From contig CAXULW010000021.1 in NCBI GenBank assembly GCA_964252015.1, positions 1 to 64,000 on the forward strand: a stretch of DNA of 64,000 nucleotides, in the 5' to 3' direction. Position 1 is the stretch's first letter. The number at the start of each line of letters is the position of its first letter. The notes under the pieces are model-generated. The model saw only the letters and a list, made by a program, of their open reading frames with translations, made no database searches and was not told the origin of the DNA. Below, piece after piece: positions 45,401 through 52,908 of this stretch. Position numbers and translations under genes: made by a program. The stretch comes from CAXSBR01 sp964252015 (GTDB taxonomy: Bacteria; Actinomycetota; Actinomycetes; Mycobacteriales; Jatrophihabitantaceae).

Positions 45401-46785
45401 CCCGCGTTCACATCGCCGGTGTCGGTATCGGGCGCGTCGGTGACGGCAGTGCCACCGACGATCAAACTGCCTGCGACGTAGGTGGTGCCGACCGGCGCCG
45501 CGTCGGTCAACACGGTCGCGGCCGCGCCGTCGCCGCCACCGCCACCGTTGGTCACGGTGATCGAGTAGCGGAGCACATCGCCGCGGGCGAGGGTGCCGCC
45601 GTTAACGTCGGTGGCCGTCTTGGTCGCGGTCAGCGCGCTAGCGTAGAGGTCGGTGGCAAACGTGACCAGGCCCGGGTAGTACGTGTCCCCGGAGGTGGTC
45701 AGGTGGATCGTGGTGCTGGTCGATCCGTTGGCCAGAGCCCCGGTGGCGTCGAAGCGGTCGACGTCGAACCCGAGGGTGTTGGTGTAGGAAGGATTTCGAT
45801 CCGTCACGGCAACGTTGAGGTCGGTGATGGAGGCGTTGAACACGTCATTGACCGGATTCAGGCTGTTGGACAGCGGCGTACTCCCGATCGACATCGAGTC
45901 GCCGGTCGAACCCTTGTCACCCTCGTAGGCGACGACGCCGACGGTGGTCTTGACCGCGCCGGTTGCGGGCGTGGTGAAGCCGCTGACCGGGATGTCCAGC
46001 GGGGACGTCACGGGCGGCGTATTGCTCTGCACGAGGTTGTATCCGGTGAAGATGACGAGGTTGCGCATGGGCATCGTCGAGACGCTGTAGGCGACGGCCA
46101 ACGACCAACCGGCATAGTTACCGCCGCCGGTTCCGGCTTGCACGTTGGCCACGGTGTACACGCCGGAACCGGCGGCCTTGACCGTGCTCGTCACGTCGGC
46201 GAAAGCTTGGTAGTTGCTGGTGAAGACGTCGGTGGTCGTCGAGGTGACGGGCGAATAGCCGACGGCGCCCGGGGCTTGGAAAAGGGCACTCGTTTTCAAG
46301 GCCGAGTTCGGTGCGGCCACGCCGGTGAGGGCCGAGTATCCAGCCGTCGCGCCGGCGCTGGTGACTGCACCCCAGCTCAACCCGGCGTAGAGCACGGTGG
46401 CACCGGGCGGCACGGTCACGGTGGCGCTGCTGGAGTCGAAGGTGGTATTGCCGCCGGAGGTCCCGTCGGCGTCGACATAGGTCATGAAGTAGTTGTTATT
46501 CTGCTGCGAGGACCCGTCCTGCGCCTGCGCGCACGTGCTTGCCGCCCCGGCGACCGCGACCGCCCCCGCCACGCACGTTTCCAAGGTGTTCCCGCGGATC
46601 GTTATATCGCCGGTGGCGTTGGCCGTAAACGCCGGGGTGAAGGCCCGGGTTGTGCCGTCCGCGGTGGCCGGCGCGGCCAGCACGATCAGCACGCCGGAGA
46701 TCGCGAGCGTGAACGACGCCAAGGCGGCGACGAAGCGGCGGGAACGGCCGGGGCTATAGCGGCGGAGCAGGTGGGGCGGGGTCAC
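42466..46785 (-). CDS. Large secreted Ig-like surface protein
   Basis: 1439 residues. Signal peptide (~43 residues, ends APATADG); an N-terminal domain with PPGATVLYAGLSWGA typical of DUF11-bearing surface proteins; a DUF11 repeat (~382-505); five He_PIG cadherin-like Ig repeats (~530-967), each with GLISGTP-like motifs; a Big_3-type Ig domain (~967-1075); a lamin-tail-like domain (~1075-1260) and a C-terminal domain. No LPxTG sortase signal or membrane anchor was found, so it may be released or held non-covalently. An adhesion or matrix role is plausible. The GTG at 46785 has a GAGGA ribosome-binding site. Confidence 0.8.
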   Translation of the reverse strand: MTPPHLLRRYSPGRSRRFVAALASFTLAISGVLIVLAAPATADGTTRAFTPAFTANATGDITIRGNTLETCVAGAVAVAGAASTCAQAQDGSSQQNNNYFMTYVDADGTSGGNTTFDSSSATVTVPPGATVLYAGLSWGAVTSAGATAGYSALTGVAAPNSALKTSALFQAPGAVGYSPVTSTTTDVFTSNYQAFADVTSTVKAAGSGVYTVANVQAGTGGGNYAGWSLAVAYSVSTMPMRNLVIFTGYNLVQSNTPPVTSPLDIPVSGFTTPATGAVKTTVGVVAYEGDKGSTGDSMSIGSTPLSNSLNPVNDVFNASITDLNVAVTDRNPSYTNTLGFDVDRFDATGALANGSTSTTIHLTTSGDTYYPGLVTFATDLYASALTATKTATDVNGGTLARGDVLRYSITVTNGGGGGDGAAATVLTDAAPVGTTYVAGSLIVGGTAVTDAPDTDTGDVNAGNVTARLGTGADGTAGGLLAPNASSTVTFQVKVNSSVADGSTVSNFASFSSNSQTTGTGTAGASNTVTNAVVVPPSFNSMVLLTATGEVGAAYSSGLALNGGTGTGPYVWSISAGALPGGLSINSSTGLITGTPTTAGTFTPTVLVTDANNRTGFRSQSITIAAGPVVTFTPPGGEAGAAYSAQPTVTGGTSPYTWSVSAGTLPAGLTINASTGLISGTPTSSGTTNVTVQVVDGNSVSATKAVSIVIVAGPALTFAAPPAGEVTVPYSNQLTYSGGVSTYTWSISSGSLPTGLTLNSGTGLITGTPTVAGSSTFTVKIVDGNGLSDTKSATLVIGPGPTVTFVPPAGEVTVAYSAQPTVSGGVGPYTWSVSAGTLPAGLNINASTGLISGTPTAAGTTSITVRAVDANSVPATATASIVITPAPALTFPAPPAGEVSVAYSDQLTFTGGVGPFTWSISTGALPAGLTLNASTGLLSGTPTTAGSFPFTVRIVDANGVADTKPATVVIARSTTTITLSAPASVQFGNPVTLSASVSPTAAGGTVTFTDVPASGAQSGTTVTLGSDTLTGGTASIRLALPAFGVNTITAHYAGDTTHAATDSTTGQVEVSAFAGEVIVTEFRSSGPAGANDSYIELLNTGPTVPLAGIVVSSSSGTTSTLPTNAGLLGTGRSYLITGSAFSLTTVATSDYTTTLGTGGIKLTAPDTALTQTDAVGPGTGFHLGTGLPAMTGTPTAQYAWVRREIAGAAVDTHDNAADFVLVTRQGALVGGVQSTLGSASPTGTADPYQHNAGLTSTLLDPATAVTAPPNRVVVTGGPGTLTVRRTITNTSGATISSAKVRVTALSELHGQPQPGVGTQPAKVANLRVINPAAPTQSIRLSSGSTVTVNNLTVDAPSNPTPGGGLNSTLTLPLPNGGLAPGATIDVAFTFAIDTRGTFWFGYDVDASTVATGNARHASQAAHVSPHATGNIKPGDSGRIR

Positions 46786-46824
46786 GGAAGTCCTCGGGCA
46801 GGACGCTCACTGAGGCCCTGAAGG

Positions 46825-46880
46825 CACGAGGTGCCGCCGTGGAAAGGTTCCATCGGGGGGTGGACCAGCAACGCCTCGTG
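46825..46880 (-). ncRNA. Candidate structured leader element A
   Basis: 56 nt, 39 nt upstream of the surface-protein start on the same strand. Predicted fold: P1 CACGAGG/CCTCGTG (7 bp) closing the element, P2 TGGAA/TTCCA, and C-rich single strands. Element B at 52194-52249 has the same length and fold; P1 has a compensatory A-U to C-G change and P2 keeps pairing with different bases. The conserved segments on the minus strand are GCTGGT, CCCCCG and CCACGG(C/T)GGCACCTCG. I match it to no known riboswitch class. It could alternatively be a DNA-binding site for a repressor. Confidence 0.5.
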
Positions 46881-46930
46881 TGCTCTGCTCCTACAAGGTC
46901 TCACACTTGGCGGTCCGGCACAGTTCGACG

Positions 46931-47224
46931 TCAGTCGGCGAGGGGCGGGAGGCGGCGCAGCAGGCCACTCTTGTCGAGGTCAGCGAGGAATACGTCTACG
47001 TCGGTCTGCATCTGTGTCGGGGATTGATCTGCGTATCGCGCCAATTGATCGACAAGATCCGCGCGGCTGGCGCCGTCGACCAAACATTTCCAGAGCTGCG
47101 CCCCGGTTCCGTTCAGCCCGAAGTAGACGGACCCGGACAGGTCGAGCACCACGATCTCGCTGCCCGTCTCGCGCCACGCGACACTGGGGCCGCCGACGGT
47201 GAATGTCTCAGTGCCTGGAGTCAT
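46931..47224 (-). CDS. PqqD-like RiPP recognition protein
   Basis: 97 residues from ATG 47224, which has GAAGG seven bases upstream. PqqD-fold features: EIVVLDLSGSVYFGLNGTGAQLWKCL and a helical tail (LVDQLARYA). In lasso-peptide systems such a protein (B1/RRE) binds the precursor leader and guides the B2 protease and cyclase. It lies last in the minus-strand RiPP cluster, 10 bp after the cyclase stop. Confidence 0.8.
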   Translation of the reverse strand: MTPGTETFTVGGPSVAWRETGSEIVVLDLSGSVYFGLNGTGAQLWKCLVDGASRADLVDQLARYADQSPTQMQTDVDVFLADLDKSGLLRRLPPLAD

Positions 47225-47234
47225 CGCCATGCCT

Positions 47235-48350
47235 TCATCCGGTTAGAGCCTTGGTTTTCGAGGAAAGCCATAATTGTTGGACCAGTCCGGCGGTGGCACT
47301 GGGTATCGGCCACTGCGACCAGAGCCGACGCAAGGTGGCCGCGTCGACAATGCTTTCGTCGGCACCACGGCCGTCCCACGATTGCACGAACTCACGCGTT
47401 GGCGTGCGGAGGAACACCTCGAGGAAGTGCGCCTTGGGTCGTTGTTCCGTCGCGGCGGACGGAAACGCCTCACCCGCGATCAAATGCAGTAGCCTGGCCC
47501 GACTGGCTCCCTGGTGGCGGACCGCAACATTGGCGAGTGCGGCTAGGAATCCGGGGTCGAGCAGTGGGTTGATGACGCGAACGTCAGACGGTGCGGCAAT
47601 GGTATCCAGACTGGCGCGGGCCAGGAGCAGGCGCCGCTGACGGGATTGCCAGAAGATGCGTTCGGTAATAGATGTTGGCTCGTCGCGTCCTTCCATTCGC
47701 GCGGTGCGAGAGACCCTCCGCGATACCGACGGTTGCAGCCATGGGAATTGGTCGCGTCCCTGCCGTTGCCGCACGGCCGCCACCAGGCGTCCCGGTGCCC
47801 GCGCGCGAATACGCGCCAGACGTCCGCGACGCGATCGGTGGACCAGAACCTGGTCGCCGCCAACCCCGGTGAGCATCGAGCCCCCGGCTGCCACCTCGAC
47901 GATGGGCAGATGCAGGTGCACGTTCGCCGGCAGCAGCACCCCATGACGGGTCACCACGCGCTGCGCCACCGGTCCGATCAGGTCGAGATCGTCCTCGGCG
48001 TGCAGTAGTTGCCACTGAAGCTCCGGCATTGTGGCCATGACCCTGTCCTGCCAGACTGATTCTTCGGCGCGTGGCGCTCCGGTGAATCGCCAGGTCACCG
48101 GTATCGGCGCGGGCAAGCCAGCCTCGTAAGCCACTCGGGCCGCCACGAACAACACGAAAGTCGAGTCCATCCCACCCGAGAAGCTGACCACGCATGGTGG
48201 CCGCTGCAGGGCGGGCAGCACGGCCAACCGCAAGGCGGCGAGCGGGCTCGGCGGCGGGCCGGTTGGCCGGTTGGCGGCGCTGGTGGTTCCGATGACGCTG
48301 CAGCTGGCGATCTCCAGCGCGGTAGGCAACGGAGCATCGAACTCATCCAC
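47235..48350 (-). CDS. Asparagine-synthase-like cyclase without a glutaminase domain
   Basis: 371 residues from GTG 48350; the frame runs further upstream with only a TTG. The N-type ATP-pyrophosphatase loop SFSGGMDSTFVLF is intact, with LTGVGGDQVLV as the second nucleotide region and the usual helical C-terminus. In lasso-peptide synthesis an AsnB-like C protein adenylates an acidic side chain to close the macrolactam. Here the N-terminal glutamine amidotransferase domain of classic C proteins is absent, leaving about 65 residues before the PP-loop. It overlaps the permease stop by 8 bp. Confidence 0.78.
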   Translation of the reverse strand: MDEFDAPLPTALEIASCSVIGTTSAANRPTGPPPSPLAALRLAVLPALQRPPCVVSFSGGMDSTFVLFVAARVAYEAGLPAPIPVTWRFTGAPRAEESVWQDRVMATMPELQWQLLHAEDDLDLIGPVAQRVVTRHGVLLPANVHLHLPIVEVAAGGSMLTGVGGDQVLVHRSRRGRLARIRARAPGRLVAAVRQRQGRDQFPWLQPSVSRRVSRTARMEGRDEPTSITERIFWQSRQRRLLLARASLDTIAAPSDVRVINPLLDPGFLAALANVAVRHQGASRARLLHLIAGEAFPSAATEQRPKAHFLEVFLRTPTREFVQSWDGRGADESIVDAATLRRLWSQWPIPSATAGLVQQLWLSSKTKALTG

Positions 48351-49197
48351 GGGTGAGCGTTCCGCGTCGTGTCGCAAGACGCATAGCTTGCCCGAACAGC
48401 CAGATGCTCGCGAACAAGCTCACGGCGGCGACACCGGCTAGTTCCATCGCCGATGTGACCCATGAGTGTCCTGCTATTGCGGCCCGTAAACCGTCCAGCG
48501 CGATCCGAGTGGGCAGCGGAATGGTGACCCAGCGCAGCGCCGCCGGCAACACGGTGGTTGGGAAGTATGTGCCCGATCCGAAACCGATAGCCACGACAAC
48601 GAGCCGACCAAGTGTATCGCCGTGTTCGAACGCGATCGCGAACGCGGCGAGGCCGACGCCCAAGCACATCATAGTGACGCCGGTGAGCGCGAGCATGACG
48701 CTGAGGCCGAGCCAGTCGGCGGAACTCACGTCGAGCCCGAGGAATAGGCTGGCCACCGCCAGGTATGCCGCTACCCGTGCCAGCGCGAGCAACATCGGGT
48801 ACCCGCTGAGACCAACGGCGATAGTTGCGGTTGAGACGGGGCGGGCGGCGAGCAATTCCAGCGTTCCGCTGCGCTGCTCTTCCTGCACGCGTGAGGTGAT
48901 CTGTGTGCCCGCTGCCTGCACCACGAGCATGAACGCAATACCGACAGCAACGAAATCGAAGAAAGTGTTCGCGCCTCCGAGTTGGCTGTGCGTCCCACGC
49001 AAAGTTCTCGAGATGAGAGCGAAGACGGTCAGGTTGACGATGCCGAAGAGAAAGTCAAACGCAAACCCCAGCCCGAGCACCCGGCGTTCGCTGGCGTCGC
49101 GGCGCACAATGGCGCTCACCCCGGCGAGGGCGCTTGGTCGGAACGGTGCATTCGCGTCCCGGTCTCCCTCAGCGCGAACGATTATTCGCTCGGTCAC
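48343..49197 (-). CDS. ABC exporter permease of the RiPP cluster
   Basis: 284 residues with six predicted helices. ABC-2 features: RVQEEQRSGTLELLAARPVS coupling helix and ALRWVTIPLPTRIALDGLRAA. The start GTG at 49197 overlaps the ATPase stop by 4 bp. Likely exports the mature peptide or gives immunity. Confidence 0.78.
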   Translation of the reverse strand: MTERIIVRAEGDRDANAPFRPSALAGVSAIVRRDASERRVLGLGFAFDFLFGIVNLTVFALISRTLRGTHSQLGGANTFFDFVAVGIAFMLVVQAAGTQITSRVQEEQRSGTLELLAARPVSTATIAVGLSGYPMLLALARVAAYLAVASLFLGLDVSSADWLGLSVMLALTGVTMMCLGVGLAAFAIAFEHGDTLGRLVVVAIGFGSGTYFPTTVLPAALRWVTIPLPTRIALDGLRAAIAGHSWVTSAMELAGVAAVSLFASIWLFGQAMRLATRRGTLTRG

Positions 49198-49808
49198 CGG
49201 TACTCCGATATATCCAGCTCGCGGCTGCAGTGGCTGCGATCAGACCGGCGGTGCGAGGCAATGACGCAGGCAGCGTTGCGGTGCGTTAATGCGGCCCACA
49301 ATCGGTCGCGGCCGTCCTCATCCAGCGAACGGGTGGGCTCGTCCAGTATCAGCAAAGTCGGCTCGCCGAGCAGCGCCCGAGCGATGGCCACCCGGGCGCG
49401 CATCCCGCTGGAGTACGTTTCGACCTTCTCTTTGGCGAAATCGGTGATTCCCATCTCCTGCTCAACCAAGTCGACCGCGACGGGAACGTCTCGAGACAGC
49501 ATGACCGTGCGGGCGGCGAAGACCAGATTGTCGTGTCCTGACAACCGGCCGTAAAAGGCCTGTTCCGGATACAAGCAGAGTCCAATTCGTGCGCGGGCCT
49601 CTGGGGAACCGGCTGAGGATCCCAAGATTTCGATCGAGCCCGTATGTAGAGACAGGGTTCCGGCCAAGCAACGGAGCAGTGTGGTCTTCCCTGACCCGTT
49701 CCTTCCGCTCAGGAAAAGTCGCTCACCCGCGCTCAGGTCGAGATCAAGCCCGCTGAAAACGACTCGGTCACCGAAATGGCGCGCCGCGCCGCGGATGCTG
49801 ACAGTCAC
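49194..49808 (-). CDS. ABC exporter ATPase of the RiPP cluster
   Basis: 204 residues from GTG 49808; this start clears the upstream precursor gene. An in-frame start at 49871 would overlap it by 41 bp. Walker A LSGRNGSGKTTLL, signature YSSGMRARVAIA and Walker B LLILDEPTRSLDEDG are intact. Partner of the next permease. Small, single-domain. Confidence 0.82.
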   Translation of the reverse strand: MTVSIRGAARHFGDRVVFSGLDLDLSAGERLFLSGRNGSGKTTLLRCLAGTLSLHTGSIEILGSSAGSPEARARIGLCLYPEQAFYGRLSGHDNLVFAARTVMLSRDVPVAVDLVEQEMGITDFAKEKVETYSSGMRARVAIARALLGEPTLLILDEPTRSLDEDGRDRLWAALTHRNAACVIASHRRSDRSHCSRELDISEYR

Positions 49809-49830
49809 CACTGTGGCAAGTGCCCGTGGC

Positions 49831-49977
49831 TCAGCCCGATCCCGAGTCGCCGGCTCCGCCGTTCCCATCACCGATGACGTCGGTGCCGCCCTGCGTCAAT
49901 TCGGCCAGAGAACCTAGCCGCACGATCCTCGGCGGCTCGTAGGCGGCCACTTCATCCGCCTGCGCGTCATCAATCAT
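49831..49977 (-). CDS. Lasso-type RiPP precursor peptide
   Basis: 48 residues, a short gene between the B2 fusion and the ATPase. The leader contains YEPPRIVRLGSLAELTQG, matching the lasso pattern Y-x2-P-x-(I/L)-x3-G-x5-T-x-G. Predicted cut after Gln29 (Thr28 at -2) gives core GGTDVIGDGNGGAGDSGSG. Gly1 and Asp8 of the core could form the usual eight-residue macrolactam. The core has no bulky plug residue, so threading is uncertain. The ATG overlaps the B2 fusion stop by 8 bp. Confidence 0.8.
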   Translation of the reverse strand: MIDDAQADEVAAYEPPRIVRLGSLAELTQGGTDVIGDGNGGAGDSGSG

Positions 49978-51322
49978 GGTCGGTATTTCCTCTCGAACGA
50001 TGATCATCTTGTTTTATACGATAGCGCAGTAGCGCCAGTCGAGACCGTGACGCCGCCGCCATCGTCACGTTCGCGTGGCTGCGGTGGATTGTCTGATATA
50101 GCTCATTGCCTTCTTCCGCGTCGCCGGAAACCCAGGCGTGCGCGCGAAAACCGTCCTTCGGTGGCGAGACACCGACAATCACATCTCTATTTTGTCCCTT
50201 AGCCAAATAATATCGCTGGCGCACCAAAGACCGTTCCAGACAGCTGGCACTATTGCGCTGAAGAATGATTTCAACGCTTCGTTCGGTGATAGCGCGCCCG
50301 GGTGAACGAAACGGATCCACCTGCTCCATCCCGGTCTCGGCCAGCTGCCGCCGAACGGAAACGAGCGCATCGAAGGTCCAGCTATCTCTACCCGCCGGTC
50401 CGCCTTGGTGGGCCTGACGGAGTTGGATGAGGCCTCGGGGCACGCCTTTCGCGAAGCGGGCCCAGCGCGCCCCGTGCGCGCGGACAAGCGCTGATCGCCC
50501 GGACTTCGATGCCGGCCACACTTTGTGCATGTGGGCGACGGATGGAAGGGCGCGGTCGGCGAAATGTCTGGTCCGCCGTCCGCGGGCCTCCAGCAACCGC
50601 TCGAAGGAGACGCCCGCCGAAGATGTGCCGTAGGAATGCATGCGCATCGCGGCCGGCGCGGCCGTCGGCAGGTCGAACCGGGCCAGCAGGGGTCGAGACT
50701 CGGGCACGGTGTCGAGACCGAGCGCCAGCCCGGTGAGGGCGTCACATTTCCGCGCGGTCTCGATCGCCTGGCGCCATTGATCACCGTCGAACACCGCCAC
50801 GGCCCGGGCCAGATCGCGGAACGGTTTGCGCGTGCTGCCGGCGCGACTTGCGTGCAAGCCGACGATCAAGGCGCTTCCAGCGGTGTCGGGTATCTGCACG
50901 TCGGTTCCCTGCAGTTTCATCGAGGTGCGGTCCCGCCAGAGCGTGGACCAGAGCGCGGACGGATCACCGACCCAGGCCAGTGACCGATGCAGGTCGATGG
51001 CCAACCGTGTGTCTCCAGGGCACCACCACGTCACTTCCCGTTCGTCCAGTTCCGACGGGCGCATTCCGACGCTCGCTGACACATAACCGCTGCGGGCGAG
51101 CGTCGCCTGCGCGTAGGCGAACTGGTGCGGGGCGACCAGCAGGTCGACGTCGCAGTAGTTACGCGCGTCCGGTGCCTCGGGGTACAGGCGGGCCGCGCTG
51201 ACCGGTCCCTTGATCAGCAGCACATCAATGCCCGCCGCCTCGAGAATCGCCATCGTGGCGACTGCGGCCTCGTCGAGGGCCAGCACTCGGGCGGCCAGTA
51301 CCAGTGACGTCGTTCCGATCAT
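49970..51322 (-). CDS. Nucleotidyltransferase fused to a lasso B2-type protease
   Basis: 450 residues from ATG 51322, overlapping the kinase stop by 4 bp. N-terminal ~270 residues match the NTP_transf_5 nucleotidyltransferase family (LLIKGPVSAARLYPEAPDAR, CDVDLLV metal Asp pair). The C-terminal ~110 residues match the B2 transglutaminase-like leader peptidase: SCLERSLVRQRYYLAKG (Cys361), then VIVGV and GFRAHAWV (His395). In paeninodin-type lasso clusters these two activities come from separate genes; the fusion is unusual to my knowledge. The protease would cleave the leader and the transferase might modify the peptide. Confidence 0.75.
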   Translation of the reverse strand: MIGTTSLVLAARVLALDEAAVATMAILEAAGIDVLLIKGPVSAARLYPEAPDARNYCDVDLLVAPHQFAYAQATLARSGYVSASVGMRPSELDEREVTWWCPGDTRLAIDLHRSLAWVGDPSALWSTLWRDRTSMKLQGTDVQIPDTAGSALIVGLHASRAGSTRKPFRDLARAVAVFDGDQWRQAIETARKCDALTGLALGLDTVPESRPLLARFDLPTAAPAAMRMHSYGTSSAGVSFERLLEARGRRTRHFADRALPSVAHMHKVWPASKSGRSALVRAHGARWARFAKGVPRGLIQLRQAHQGGPAGRDSWTFDALVSVRRQLAETGMEQVDPFRSPGRAITERSVEIILQRNSASCLERSLVRQRYYLAKGQNRDVIVGVSPPKDGFRAHAWVSGDAEEGNELYQTIHRSHANVTMAAASRSRLALLRYRIKQDDHRSRGNTDHD

Positions 51323-52167
51323 GGCAACAGCGCCGGGCTGGGTTCGAGGGTCCGGGTAAGAGTGTGCGTGACCTGGTCGAAGACCTGCCAATCGGCCGGG
51401 CGCACAAGGTCCCAGGCCGGCCGAGCCGCGAGGTCGAGCAGGACACCCGGATCGGTCGGCAGGCCGCGCCGGCCGCGCCAGGCCGCCAGCCGCGCCAGTA
51501 CGACCGTGGGCGGACACGGCTGCATTGAGACACTCGGCCCCCAATGCAGGAAGATCCAACCACCCAAGGGCACCCTCGGCGGAGCGCTGGGCAGCGGCAA
51601 CCGGTACCGCGTACCGAGCCGTGCCGATGCGGTGGCCAGCGCCATGCCGGGAACCCGCGTCCTGAGGTCGACGCACCGGGGCCCGGCGAACGCGTCAACT
51701 CCGTCGGTGATGACGACGTCGTCGGACAGCACCGTCATCCCGGCCTGGGCCAAGCCGCCCATGAGCGTGCTCTTGCCCGCCGTGCGTGGCCCGATCACGC
51801 CGTAAGCCAGCCCCCCGGCGGCGAACGATGCGGCGTGGAAGGACTCGCGTCCGGCCCACCGGTTGAAGGCGATCGCGACCGACGCGAGACCGGGATGGGC
51901 CAGCAGGTCCGGGTCGAGGGGCGGTCCGACGAGGCGGGCAGTTCCGGCCGCCCGGTCGAGAACCCACTGATGCGACGGACCCATCTGCTCGACCACGCGG
52001 TGGGCGTCGAGCGGATGAAGGGCAACGTGGGGTGCGGCATCCTTGGTGACCTGCACGGTGATGAGGTCGTCACCGACGACGTCAGCGTCCAGTTCGGCCA
52101 CATCGTCCAGGCCACGAACCTGGAGCCCGTACACGAAGCGCCCGGACGTCGTTCGACCCACATCCAC
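51319..52167 (-). CDS. HprK-related peptide kinase of the RiPP cluster
   Basis: 282 residues from GTG 52167. Walker A YGVIGPRTAGKSTLMGGLA and LSDDVVITDG resemble HPr-kinase-type P-loops used by lasso-peptide kinases, which phosphorylate a C-terminal serine. The precursor has a Ser at its second-last position. It is the first gene of the cluster and follows the structured element at 52194-52249 by 26 bp. Confidence 0.72.
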   Translation of the reverse strand: MDVGRTTSGRFVYGLQVRGLDDVAELDADVVGDDLITVQVTKDAAPHVALHPLDAHRVVEQMGPSHQWVLDRAAGTARLVGPPLDPDLLAHPGLASVAIAFNRWAGRESFHAASFAAGGLAYGVIGPRTAGKSTLMGGLAQAGMTVLSDDVVITDGVDAFAGPRCVDLRTRVPGMALATASARLGTRYRLPLPSAPPRVPLGGWIFLHWGPSVSMQPCPPTVVLARLAAWRGRRGLPTDPGVLLDLAARPAWDLVRPADWQVFDQVTHTLTRTLEPSPALLP

Positions 52168-52193
52168 AGGCTGTTGTCAACATTTCTGCGCGA

Positions 52194-52249
52194 CCCGAGG
52201 TGCCACCGTGGGGGGACCCAGCGGGGGAGCGAACCAGCGAAACCTCGGG
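52194..52249 (-). ncRNA. Candidate structured leader element B
   Basis: 56 nt, 26 nt upstream of the RiPP kinase start on the same strand. P1 CCCGAGG/CCTCGGG and P2 TGGG/CCCA mirror element A at 46825-46880, with compensatory differences. It shares GCTGGT, CCCCCG and GGCACCTCG blocks. As with A, an RNA switch or a DNA operator are both possible. Confidence 0.5.
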
Positions 52250-52530
52250 CACTCTACGTTTAAGAACTATCACAAACAGCCCCGTTGTCCAGCCGAGAAC
52301 TGCCCGCTCAGGCGCCGGCAGTGCGGTGGCGGGTGGCCTGCATCCCCACGATCGTGCCGCCGGGTTCGAACGGGTTGGTTTGGTCACCCCCATGATCTGC
52401 ACGGGCCTGCGGCATCGATCGACCAACCTCGGGAGGGCCGCCAGCCGCTTTGCGTACTACGCAGACTCGAAGGAAGTGGGATTCGACACCTGGGCAGACC
52501 GCGGTGTGCTCTACAAGGAGGAGTCAGGCC

Positions 52531-52848
52531 ATGACCGGTCAGCGCGACATGTCAACCGTCCCGTCGGAGGACCTTCCGTTCTACGACGACACCGACGCGG
52601 TGTGGCGCGTCCCGCTGACCAGGTGGGACGGACGCGGCTTCGGCGATAACGGCACGGAACTCTTCAACTACGTCACCGTAGGCACCACCGGGGGCGGTGA
52701 CGTCTACCTGGAGGACGGCGCCGGAGGCAACGAAACGATCCTGACCATTGCGGAAGCCGAACTGCTGGTGCGGGCCCTCCGCGCGGCGGTTGACGGCGTT
52801 GTCGCGAACAGCCAGCCGCGGTACAGCGTTTGGTCGCTGCCAACTTGA
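52531..52848 (+). CDS. Unrecognised small acidic protein
   Basis: 105 residues from ATG 52531, which has a strong AAGGAGGAG ribosome-binding site. Acidic and Gly-rich, with WRVPLTRWDGRGFGDNGTE and EAELLVRALRAAVDGV. No signal peptide or family. Divergent from the RiPP operon, so it may belong with it; the 281-bp gap (52250-52530) shows nothing clear. Confidence 0.55.
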   Translation: MTGQRDMSTVPSEDLPFYDDTDAVWRVPLTRWDGRGFGDNGTELFNYVTVGTTGGGDVYLEDGAGGNETILTIAEAELLVRALRAAVDGVVANSQPRYSVWSLPT

Positions 52849-52908
52849 CGGGTAACCGGGGCGGCTGGGTCGTCGAGTTGTGAATACGGCCGCGGCACCT
52901 ACGACCGC

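Noticed and set aside
46825..46880. Known cyclic-di-GMP (GEMM) or cyclic-di-AMP riboswitch
   Set aside because: The conserved GEMM and ydaO core sequences are absent, despite nearby cyclic-di-GMP genes.
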